Positions 34,544 through 41,774 of a stretch of DNA of 64,000 bases are shown in pieces. The stretch comes from Bacteroidetes bacterium UBA6661 (GTDB taxonomy: Bacteria; Bacteroidota; Bacteroidia; AKYH767-A; OLB10): the NCBI GenBank assembly GCA_002455375.1, contig DKKR01000071.1:14780-78779 (forward strand), read 5' to 3'. A program made the position numbers and the translations under genes. Positions within the stretch are counted from its first letter, which is position 1. Each line of letters opens with the position of its first letter. The notes beneath the pieces are model-generated. The model was not told the DNA's origin. It did no database searches and saw only the letters and a list, made by a program, of their open reading frames with translations.

Positions 34544-35743
34544 ATGTTTGGCATTGGGCAAAGAATTCATTTAGTTCCTGTAGGGCTTTTTCTCACTATC
34601 TTCATGTTTATATATGGCGATTCCACTGCACAGACAAAGAAGACATTAACCATCAATGCTAAGTTTAAGATTGATGGAGGAGGAAATTTAAGCGATGCCT
34701 ACATGGTTTTGCAGCGTGATGGTCAGTCAATAGAAACACTGCCAGGCCAGTCATCCTATACTTTAAATCTTGAAATAGGGGCAGATTATATTTTATCATT
34801 TAACAAGCCTGGATACATCACAAAAAAGATAAATATTAATACAACAGGTGCCGATGAAGAAAGGATTGAACAGGGTTTTGAATCCTATCCCTTTACGGTA
34901 GTGTTGATGAAGCAATATGAAGGCGTAAATATTGTTGTTTTTAATCAACCTGTTGCGAAAATTACTTATTCAAAAAGGTTTGATGAGTTTGATTACGATA
35001 CTGATTACACCAAGTCAATTCAGTCGGCAATTCAAAAGGCAGAAGATGATTTGAAGAAAGCAGAGAAGGAGTTTAAAAAGAATCCGCCCAAACCTGCCAA
35101 AGACAGTACTTTAGTTGCAAACAAACCTAAGGCAGAAGAAGTAAAACCGCAGAAAGAAAAAACCAAAACTGCACCACAGGAAGAACCGGTTGCTGTAAAA
35201 GAAAAAAGAAAGGATGATGATGCGAAGAATGAGTCTAAAAATGCCACCAAAAATGCTTTAGCTACTGGTGGACAAGACCAACCGCTAAAGCCAACAAAAG
35301 GTGGAGGAAGTGATGATCCCGAAGGTAATCTCGACAGAGAAAAAGGTGCAGATCAAAAATCAGATATAGACCTGACTGTTGGCAATGATGCTATTAAAAA
35401 TAAAATTAGTTTAACAAAGGGCTCTGACCAGTCACCGGTAGAGGCTCCTGCTGAGTCACATCCGGTAGTTATTAAAGCTGCTGAAAAGCCTTTGCCTGAA
35501 AAACCAAAAGAGGTAGTAGTTCATACAGCACCCGAACCTCCCGAAAATGTTTCAGTAAGAAGAGAACAAATTGCAGAGGACAAAAAAACTGTTTACAATG
35601 TGTGGGTTACTAAAGGCAATAAAACAGTGCTTTATAGTAAAGTCGTTTATGCATGGGGTGGTGTTTACTTTTTTCGCGACCTGAACACTTCTATTTCTGA
35701 AAACATGTACAAACAAGCCGATGCAGGATTAGTGAATTTCTAA
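34544..35743 (+). CDS. Exported protein with charged, disordered middle
   Basis: 399 residues. Signal peptide (about 1-29, ending STAQ), then an Ig-like beta domain with a carboxypeptidase-regulatory flavour (KTLTINAKFKIDGGGNLSDAYMVLQRDG, YILSFNKPGYITKKININT). PFTVVLMKQYEGVNIVVFNQPVAKITYSKRFDEFDYD follows. Residues about 165-330 are Lys/Glu/Pro-rich and probably disordered. The end folds again (TVYNVWVTKGNKTVLYSKVVYAWGGVYFFRD). Proteins with this layout are familiar in Bacteroidota, but I know no assigned function. No sorting domain. Confidence 0.8.
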   Translation: MFGIGQRIHLVPVGLFLTIFMFIYGDSTAQTKKTLTINAKFKIDGGGNLSDAYMVLQRDGQSIETLPGQSSYTLNLEIGADYILSFNKPGYITKKININTTGADEERIEQGFESYPFTVVLMKQYEGVNIVVFNQPVAKITYSKRFDEFDYDTDYTKSIQSAIQKAEDDLKKAEKEFKKNPPKPAKDSTLVANKPKAEEVKPQKEKTKTAPQEEPVAVKEKRKDDDAKNESKNATKNALATGGQDQPLKPTKGGGSDDPEGNLDREKGADQKSDIDLTVGNDAIKNKISLTKGSDQSPVEAPAESHPVVIKAAEKPLPEKPKEVVVHTAPEPPENVSVRREQIAEDKKTVYNVWVTKGNKTVLYSKVVYAWGGVYFFRDLNTSISENMYKQADAGLVNF

Positions 35744-35767
35744 GCGTTTTTTCAACTGAAAAAACGC
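35744..35767 (+). terminator. Hairpin terminator directly after the stop codon
   Basis: GCGTTTTTTC (35744-35753) and its complement (35758-35767) with a 4-nt loop begin at the base after the TAA. The T-run is inside the stem rather than after it, so strength is uncertain. Confidence 0.6.
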
Positions 35768-35865
35768 ATTAGTTTACCTTTCGTTTTCAGACATTCACCC
35801 AACTTAATATGTTTTGGAGTTTAGTGGCTTTTAAATTGCCTTGAGAAAATAAACACAGTAATAAA

Positions 35866-36054
35866 ATGTTGAATACATATTTCTGCATGAATCTGTTCAA
35901 GCCACAAAATGACAGTCAGGTTTCATTACTTGAAGATATTAAAACACTGCGTTCTATAAAAGGGAACACATCACGGTTTACTATTCTTCGTTCTGTAGCT
36001 AAAACAAGAAAACACACACGTACAGTCTATCCTGATGGATGGAGATTTGAATAG
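35866..36054 (+). CDS. Possible small basic protein
   Basis: 62-codon ORF (a second Met at 35887 would give 55). No signal peptide or membrane span. The C-terminal half is basic (RSVAKTRKHTRTVYPDGWRFE). It lies between a forward terminator and a convergent gene, with no exact -7 element found in front. Codon use looks like that of its neighbours, but no homologous family is known to me. Could be a chance ORF. Confidence 0.4.
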   Translation: MLNTYFCMNLFKPQNDSQVSLLEDIKTLRSIKGNTSRFTILRSVAKTRKHTRTVYPDGWRFE

Positions 36055-36066
36055 TCCGTAGAAACA

Positions 36067-37365
36067 TTATTGCTTGACAAATAATCTGCTATTGCTAAAG
36101 GTATTGGCATTAATATGTAGCGTGTAAAGGCCTTTGGTTAAACGGCTGATATCAATTTTATGTTTTATGTTTTTGTTTATTGGCAATGATATTATTTTGC
36201 GTCCATACATATCAGAAATTTCAACTGTAGCATTGGTTAAAATATTGAGTTGTGTTAAGTCAACAACTATTTCATCTGTGGCCGGATTGGGATAAAGGTT
36301 CAAAGAACTTTGTAAATCGGCTAATCCAACAGTTCGGGAAATGGTGTCTGAAAAAGCCATACAACCATTGGTATCTGTAAAAGTTAAAAAATAATAACCA
36401 TTGGTGCTGACAGGCATGTAGTTGAATGCTGAAGGAATGTCGGAATAAGTTATTCCATCAACAGAAAAATACCAGATGAAATTACTGCCATTTATGTTGG
36501 ATAGAAGGGTGTCGTTGGCTGCAGAAAAGGTAAGTTGTGCCATTTGCTCCGGATAAACAGTTACAGATATAGGGGCACTGCTTCTTGAACAACCTGACAA
36601 ATTTGTGATTACAACAAAATAATTGCCACTGCTATCAATGGTAGTACAATTAAGAGCAGACCCATTCGACCAGAGAAAAGTGCTTGTGAGAGAACCTGCA
36701 ATGGAACATAACTCAACACTGTCGCCATGGCAAAATGTTAAGCTGCCATTAATGTTGATAGTGGTATCGGGAAAGTCTTCAACAGCCATGACATTCCAAA
36801 TAATGGAGTTGGTGGATGCGCAACCTAACTGATTGGTAACAATGCACGGTGGACAAGGGTAATTCATTGTGGATTGATAGCCATAGACACATTCTGTTGT
36901 GTCTCCGTTGTCCCACAAGTAACTTATAATTGTGTTGGTAGTTGAAGTATCTGTTGCACAAAAAATAATAGTATCGCCAGGACAAACCCCCAATGCCTGT
37001 ATACTTACACCGGCAAAAGGAATTTCGTACGAGTCAACCAAAACACTATCTACTGCCACACAACCGCTACTGTCCGTAGCCGTTACAACATAATATCCAT
37101 TGTTAGACAAATCTTTTGCAGATATAAAGGAACCATTGCTTGCATTGTAGTTAAAATTTGGTGGACAGTTGTTGTTTGGGCATGTCCATTGATAGGTTGT
37201 AGTAAAATTATTAGGGAAGGATTCCAGAATGACATCTTTTCCGGCACATCGCCCTTGTGAACCTACAGAGTAGGTTACTGAAGCTTGTACTGTACATGTT
37301 GTTTGAGCGGTGGCATTAAAAAACGCCATTAACAGTACAACTGCTATAGTTAGTTCTTTTTTCAT
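36067..37365 (-). CDS. T9SS-exported protein with Ig/PKD-like repeats
   Basis: From the ATG at 37365: signal peptide MKKELTIAVVLLMAFFNATAQ, then several Cys-containing Ig/PKD-like modules built on a pattern such as YxWxxG ... GxYxVxxTDxxGC (NGYYVVTATDSSGCVAV, SGNYFVVITNLSGCSRS, NGYYFLTFTDTNGCMAF). A C-terminal sorting domain follows from LNLYPNPATDEIVVDL. 432 residues. Typical surface cargo, probably adhesive or structural. An upstream ATG (37404) would add 13 residues before the signal peptide. Confidence 0.88.
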   Translation of the reverse strand: MKKELTIAVVLLMAFFNATAQTTCTVQASVTYSVGSQGRCAGKDVILESFPNNFTTTYQWTCPNNNCPPNFNYNASNGSFISAKDLSNNGYYVVTATDSSGCVAVDSVLVDSYEIPFAGVSIQALGVCPGDTIIFCATDTSTTNTIISYLWDNGDTTECVYGYQSTMNYPCPPCIVTNQLGCASTNSIIWNVMAVEDFPDTTININGSLTFCHGDSVELCSIAGSLTSTFLWSNGSALNCTTIDSSGNYFVVITNLSGCSRSSAPISVTVYPEQMAQLTFSAANDTLLSNINGSNFIWYFSVDGITYSDIPSAFNYMPVSTNGYYFLTFTDTNGCMAFSDTISRTVGLADLQSSLNLYPNPATDEIVVDLTQLNILTNATVEISDMYGRKIISLPINKNIKHKIDISRLTKGLYTLHINANTFSNSRLFVKQ

Positions 37366-37458
37366 TGCTTGATGTTTTATTGTTAGCAATAATAATACTA
37401 ACAAGTCAGATTAACAAATTTTCAGCAATGAAAACTCAAAAATAAGCGTTAAGAAAGT

Positions 37459-38601
37459 TTATTTTACTGCAGCCTTTACCACAAACAATGCTTTAAGTTT
37501 ATCCATACAGAAATCAATTTCAGCTTTTGTGTTATAGCGCGAAAAAGAAAAACGGACAGCAGGTCTTTCAGGGTCAGAATTAATTCCACGTAATACATGT
37601 GAACCAATCTCACTACCTGATGAACAGGCACTGCCGCCTGATGCTGCAATACCTGAAATATCAAGATTAAAAAGTAACATGTCTTTTCCTTCAAAAGGTG
37701 GAAATGAAACATTGAGTACAGTAAATAAACTATTTTCACTCACATCTCCATTAAAACTCACTCCTGGAATTTCATCCAGTAGCTGTTGCTTCATATACTC
37801 TTTTAAACCTAATATATGTTTGCGTTCTTCGTCTAATTCTGCATAAGCCAACTCCAATGCTTTAGCCATACCAACAATACCATAAGCGTTTTCTGTTCCA
37901 CCACGCATGTTGCGCTCTTGTGCACCGCCTGTAATTAACGGGTGTATCTTTAGTTTGTGATTGATGTAAAGAAAGCCTACACCTTTGGGGCCATGAAATT
38001 TATGCGCAGCACAGGTGAAAAAATCTACATTCAGGTTTGATATATCCAGAGGAATATGACCCATTGTCTGCACTGTATCGCAGTGAAAAATTGCATTGTA
38101 TTTTTTACATAATTCACCTATGAGGTAAATATTATTAACAGTTCCCAATTCATTGTTGGCATGCATTAATGATACAAATGAACGTGGATTGTTTTTTAGT
38201 AATTCTTCAAGATGCTCATAGTCGGCTTCGCCTTTATCGTTAAGTTTTACCCAGCTAAGTTTAATGATACCTTCTTTTTCTAAATCTTCCAAAGTATGCG
38301 TAACGGCATGATGTTCGATGGGAGAAGAAATGGCATGTGTAATTTTGTGATCGTGAATGGTGCAACGTATAGCCATATTGTTAGCCTCGGTTCCACCTGA
38401 TGTAAAAAATATTTCTGACGGAGCAACTTTTAATAATGTAGCAATTGTTTTTCGTGCTTTCTCAATTGCCGATCGCATTTCCCTTCCAAAAGAATGGATG
38501 GATGATGGATTACCATATACCTTTTGCATTACAGGTAGCATGGCTTCAATAACTTCCTGTCTTAGTGGCGTTGTTGCAGCATTGTCAAAATAAACTTTCA
38601 T
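37459..38601 (-). CDS. Cysteine desulfurase (IscS/NifS family)
   Basis: PLP enzyme that takes sulfur from cysteine for Fe-S clusters and thio-cofactors. Class V aminotransferase fold with YFDNAATTPLRQEV, the PLP lysine in CAAHKFHGPKG (Lys201), the HCDTVQTMG cofactor segment and the persulfide-carrying Cys326 in GGSACSSGSEIGSHVL. 380 residues, full length. It follows glmM by 30 bp on the same strand, so probably cotranscribed. No iscU or suf genes are nearby, so its sulfur acceptor is not indicated. Confidence 0.93.
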   Translation of the reverse strand: MKVYFDNAATTPLRQEVIEAMLPVMQKVYGNPSSIHSFGREMRSAIEKARKTIATLLKVAPSEIFFTSGGTEANNMAIRCTIHDHKITHAISSPIEHHAVTHTLEDLEKEGIIKLSWVKLNDKGEADYEHLEELLKNNPRSFVSLMHANNELGTVNNIYLIGELCKKYNAIFHCDTVQTMGHIPLDISNLNVDFFTCAAHKFHGPKGVGFLYINHKLKIHPLITGGAQERNMRGGTENAYGIVGMAKALELAYAELDEERKHILGLKEYMKQQLLDEIPGVSFNGDVSENSLFTVLNVSFPPFEGKDMLLFNLDISGIAASGGSACSSGSEIGSHVLRGINSDPERPAVRFSFSRYNTKAEIDFCMDKLKALFVVKAAVK

Positions 38602-38631
38602 TGTTTGAGTATTGATTAAGTGTGATGTGGG

Positions 38632-40038
38632 TCAAACTTTTGCAGGGTGGCTAATTAACTCTTTAATATCTGAAATAATTTTTTCAGCAAGATTATTGGC
38701 AGTAGTGATGCTGTCACTTTCTGCATAAATGCGGATGATAGGTTCTGTATTTGATTTCCGTAGGTGAACCCACTCTTTATCAAATTCAATTTTTAATCCG
38801 TCAATAGTATTTATTTTATGTTTTTTATATTTCTCCTGAATAGATTCTAAAACACCATCAACATTTATTTCAGGAGTAAGTTCAATCTTGTTTTTAGAAA
38901 TAAAATAATCAGGATAAGACGAGCGAAGCATAGAAACAGTGTTTCCATATTTTGCAAGATGCGTCAGAAAAAGTGCGATACCTGCAAGAGCATCACGGCC
39001 ATAATGAATGTCAGGATAAATGACTCCGCCATTTCCTTCACCACCAATAACTGCATTTTTAGCTTTCATCATTTCCACCACATTAACTTCGCCAACGGCA
39101 GATGCAAAGTGGCTTCCACCGGCTTTTTCAGTCACATCGCGCAGCGCACGTGTTGAAGAAAGATTACTTACCGTATTACCTTTTTTGTTTTTCAGAACAT
39201 AGTCTGCTACTGCCACCAGGGTATATTCTTCGCCAAACATTTCACCATCCTCACATACCAATGCAAGACGATCTACATCAGGGTCAACAGAAATTCCTAA
39301 ATGTGCTTTTGATTTAATAACTGTTTTGCTGAGTTCTGTAAGATGCTCGGGCAATGGCTCAGGATTGTGTGGAAACTGTCCATCGGGAGTGCAGTATAGT
39401 TCTATTACTTCTTCAACACCAAGTGCTTTTAATAATGGTGGTAATGCAATGCCGCCTGATGAATTAACGCAATCAATAACAATTTTGAATTTTTTAGCTG
39501 CTATAGCTTTTGTGTCAACTAATGGTAATGCAAGAATGGCTTCAATGTGTTTGTCAATGGCATGTGCATCAGTAGTCACTGTTCCCAACTGATTTACATT
39601 GGCAAACTCAAACGATTCCTGTTCTGCAATTTTCAGAAGCGTTTCGCCATCAGCAGCAGAAATAAATTCGCCTTTGCTGTTTAACAACTTCAGTGCATTC
39701 CATTGTTTGGGATTATGACTTGCAGTTAGAATAATTCCGCCATGTGCCTGATGAAATGTAACAGCCATTTCAACTGTTGGTGTGGTTGATAAACCCACAT
39801 CAATCACATCAAGTCCCATAGCAGTGAGTGTGCCACAAACTAAGTTATGTATCATGGGCCCGCTGATGCGTGCATCACGACCTAAAACAACTTTGCATTT
39901 TGTTTTTACCGGAAATTGTGCCGCAAGCCATGTGGCGTAAGCAGCAGAAAATTTTACTACATCAAGAGGGGTAAGTGACTCTCCCGATTTACCGCCTATA
40001 GTTCCCCTGATGCCTGAAATAGATTTTATTAATGTCAC
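38632..40038 (-). CDS. glmM: Phosphoglucosamine mutase
   Basis: Interconverts glucosamine-6-P and glucosamine-1-P for peptidoglycan and LPS precursors. Alpha-D-phosphohexomutase with SISGIRGTIGG at the start, the phosphoserine loop TASHNPKQWNALKLL (Ser107), the metal loop DPDVDRLA and the sugar-binding GEGNGGVI. C-terminal phosphate-binding RKSNTEPIIRIYAES. 468 residues. The RGTIGG start and sugar loop favour GlmM over phosphomannomutase, but this clade can have mixed specificity. Confidence 0.88.
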   Translation of the reverse strand: MTLIKSISGIRGTIGGKSGESLTPLDVVKFSAAYATWLAAQFPVKTKCKVVLGRDARISGPMIHNLVCGTLTAMGLDVIDVGLSTTPTVEMAVTFHQAHGGIILTASHNPKQWNALKLLNSKGEFISAADGETLLKIAEQESFEFANVNQLGTVTTDAHAIDKHIEAILALPLVDTKAIAAKKFKIVIDCVNSSGGIALPPLLKALGVEEVIELYCTPDGQFPHNPEPLPEHLTELSKTVIKSKAHLGISVDPDVDRLALVCEDGEMFGEEYTLVAVADYVLKNKKGNTVSNLSSTRALRDVTEKAGGSHFASAVGEVNVVEMMKAKNAVIGGEGNGGVIYPDIHYGRDALAGIALFLTHLAKYGNTVSMLRSSYPDYFISKNKIELTPEINVDGVLESIQEKYKKHKINTIDGLKIEFDKEWVHLRKSNTEPIIRIYAESDSITTANNLAEKIISDIKELISHPAKV

Positions 40039-40060
40039 AATCTTTGCTTTTTTTACTGTG

Positions 40061-40068
40061 CAAATATA
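40061..40068 (-). promoter_or_regulatory. -7 element of the glmM operon
   Basis: The minus strand reads TATATTTG, an exact TAnnTTTG match, 22 bp before the glmM ATG. No clear -33 TTG. Confidence 0.5.
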
Positions 40069-40153
40069 TCAAAAGAGCGGGTAATTTTATGAATTTAACT
40101 GATGGTTTTCCTGAATATCAGCAAATTATACTTTCTAGCAAGAATTACTATTT

Positions 40154-41095
40154 TCAAAATAACTGCCCAATCTTCTTAGCCAAAACTTCTGCAATTTTTC
40201 GATTCGATTCATGTGTCCACCCTGCAATATGTGGAGTTAGAATAGTTTTATCAGATTGTATCAGATATTCAAAGGGCTCAGGTAGTGTTTCTAATCTTTC
40301 AAATGATGAAGTTTCGTATTCATGTACATCAAGACAGGCACCTTTCACCTTGCCCGTTTTGAGATGCTTAACCAAATCGGCAGTGTTCAGGCATTTGCCT
40401 CGTGCAGTGTTGATGATGTAAATTTCTTTTTTGCACTGACTGATAAATTTGTCGTTAATCATGTATTTAGTTTCTGCAGTCAATGGCACATGCAGACTAA
40501 TAATGTCTGATTGCTCTTGCAGTTGTTCAACAGAAACTTGTTTTATAAAAGGATATTCAGCAGCGTCAATCGTTTTGTAAGGATCGCAAGCTAAAATGTT
40601 CACCTCAAATCCGGTTAGTTTTTTTGCAAAAGAACTACCCATATTGCCAAAGCCAATGATGCCGACAGTTTTGCCCTGTAATTCTGTACCACGGTTTTCT
40701 TCTCTCAGCCAGATGCCATTACGTACTTCTTTATCAGACTTCAGTAGTTTATTCAGAAGAGCAAGTAACATCATTAATGCATGTTCTCCAACAGCATCAC
40801 AGTTAGCTTCGGTTGCATTCAGACATTTAATATTTTTTGAAACAGCATAAGCAACATCAATATTTTCCATGCCTGCACCTCCACGGGCAATAAACTTTAA
40901 GTTAGTAGCATGTTGTAACAGGTCTTTGTTTAAGGGTATGCGACTTCTAATGGCAATACCCTCATAGTTGCCTATGGTTTGTTGTAGCTGTTCAAGGCTC
41001 CATTCATATCCTTCAGTACAATTAAATCCCAACGTAGTAAGCTTGGGAATAAAAGTTTCATGAAAGGTGTCTATTAATAAAATTTCTTTTGGCAT
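40154..41095 (-). CDS. serA: D-3-phosphoglycerate dehydrogenase-like 2-hydroxyacid dehydrogenase
   Basis: NAD-dependent D-2-hydroxyacid dehydrogenase, most likely the first step of serine synthesis. Catalytic Arg in FIARGGAGMENIDV, Rossmann motif GKTVGIIGFGNMGSSFAKKL, Glu in the LKTGKVKGACLDVHEYE segment and His in LTPHIAGWTHES. Short form (313 residues) without an ACT regulatory domain. ATG at 41095 gives MPKEILLIDT; an ATG at 41113 is also possible. No serC is adjacent; hydroxypyruvate or another 2-oxoacid are alternative substrates. A leader with a terminator-like hairpin lies just upstream. Confidence 0.82.
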   Translation of the reverse strand: MPKEILLIDTFHETFIPKLTTLGFNCTEGYEWSLEQLQQTIGNYEGIAIRSRIPLNKDLLQHATNLKFIARGGAGMENIDVAYAVSKNIKCLNATEANCDAVGEHALMMLLALLNKLLKSDKEVRNGIWLREENRGTELQGKTVGIIGFGNMGSSFAKKLTGFEVNILACDPYKTIDAAEYPFIKQVSVEQLQEQSDIISLHVPLTAETKYMINDKFISQCKKEIYIINTARGKCLNTADLVKHLKTGKVKGACLDVHEYETSSFERLETLPEPFEYLIQSDKTILTPHIAGWTHESNRKIAEVLAKKIGQLF

Positions 41096-41118
41096 TATTT
41101 TTAAAATTGACATGAAAT

Positions 41119-41145
41119 AAAAATCATCCGAATGTGCAGGATGAT
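41119..41145 (-). terminator. Hairpin plus T-run just upstream of serA (attenuator candidate)
   Basis: On the minus strand ATCATCC, a 9-nt loop, GGATGAT and then TTTT-ATTT form a classic intrinsic terminator. It ends 6 or 24 bases before the two possible serA start codons. It lies downstream of a good promoter on the same strand, so it could terminate a short RNA of about 150 nt or act as a serA attenuator. Confidence 0.6.
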
Positions 41146-41252
41146 GTTGTCTGATAAGTTATTTTTATTCTTAGGATTACAAGTTTAAAGGTACTTGTCA
41201 TTGTTTCCAACTGCCAATTTGCTGTTTCTTGATTCGTAACCTCCTTTACCAT
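41124..41252 (-). other. Leader RNA with 42-codon ORF upstream of serA
   Basis: Between the promoter at 41274-41304 and the terminator hairpin lies a 42-codon ORF (41252 to 41124) starting MVKEVTNQETANWQLETM. Its stop codon is inside the terminator stem, as in leader-peptide attenuators. A second frame encodes GKGGYESRNSKLAVGNNDKYL and stops just upstream, so the coding frame is unclear. The RNA contains AAAGGAGGTTACGAATC, whose GGTTAC can pair with a later GTAATC, and an ACAAGT/ACTTGT hairpin. It could be a leader peptide, a riboswitch-like RNA or a small RNA. Confidence 0.4.
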
Positions 41253-41273
41253 TCAGAATAAAAGTTGATAGCA

Positions 41274-41304
41274 CAAAGGTAATTTCTAAACATTTTGTAT
41301 CCAA
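41274..41304 (-). promoter_or_regulatory. Promoter of the serA leader RNA
   Basis: Minus strand: TACCTTTG (41281 to 41274) is an exact -7 match, and TTGG (41304 to 41301) sits about 20 nt upstream as a -33 element. This is among the best two-element Bacteroidota promoters in the window. The rest of the 463-bp gap (41305-41512) shows nothing clear. Confidence 0.6.
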
Positions 41305-41512
41305 ATAGCTGAAATAACAGCAAATATTCACTTAGGAAGAAAGAAAATGGTTGACAATGCTGAAAAGGTTTTTTAAATTGCCGCAAAAAGAAGATCGTCC
41401 ATTATCAGTTAACCAATAAAAACAGAGAACCAGGTTTGCTGATAGATATCTTGATTATTTAAAATGAAATATTTTTTGTTTGAATGATGTAAGGTTTACG
41501 GAAAAATCTTCT

Positions 41513-41551
41513 GGTTATGGGTAACTATTATACAAGTGTATAGGTATAACC
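41513..41551 (+). promoter_or_regulatory. Nested inverted repeats upstream of small membrane protein gene
   Basis: Outer arms GGTTAT (41513) and ATAACC (41546) enclose TATACA-AG-TGTATA (41529-41542). The structure ends 25 bp before the ATG at 41577 and may be an operator or a 5'-UTR hairpin. Confidence 0.3.
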
Positions 41552-41576
41552 ATCACCAACAAAAGAATAAATCGTT

Positions 41577-41774
41577 ATGCACGTATTAGACATATTACTT
41601 TTAGGAGGAGCTGTAGTCTGTTTTGTTCTGGCATATATTATTGCTTCGCGTCCGGCACGAGAGTTGCGCCAAAGCAGTAAATCTAAGTCAAAATGGAATC
41701 ATGTCAATATGGATTCGGCTTCGTCAGTTCATTCCCCCGAAATGATGAAATATGTCCATGACAAAACAGGTTAA
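41577..41774 (+). CDS. Small single-span membrane protein
   Basis: 65 residues: one hydrophobic helix (about residues 4-24, VLDILLLGGAVVCFVLAYIIA) followed by a basic, Ser-rich tail (SRPARELRQSSKSKSKW). The tail is likely cytoplasmic by the positive-inside rule. Its stop codon overlaps the convergent recG stop by 4 bp. No family recognised. Membrane topology and own upstream region make it plausible as a real gene. Confidence 0.55.
   Translation: MHVLDILLLGGAVVCFVLAYIIASRPARELRQSSKSKSKWNHVNMDSASSVHSPEMMKYVHDKTG

Noticed and set aside
35032..35250. Ser/Phe-rich reverse ORF inside the charged exported protein gene
   Set aside because: It is the antisense of the Lys/Glu-rich low-complexity region.
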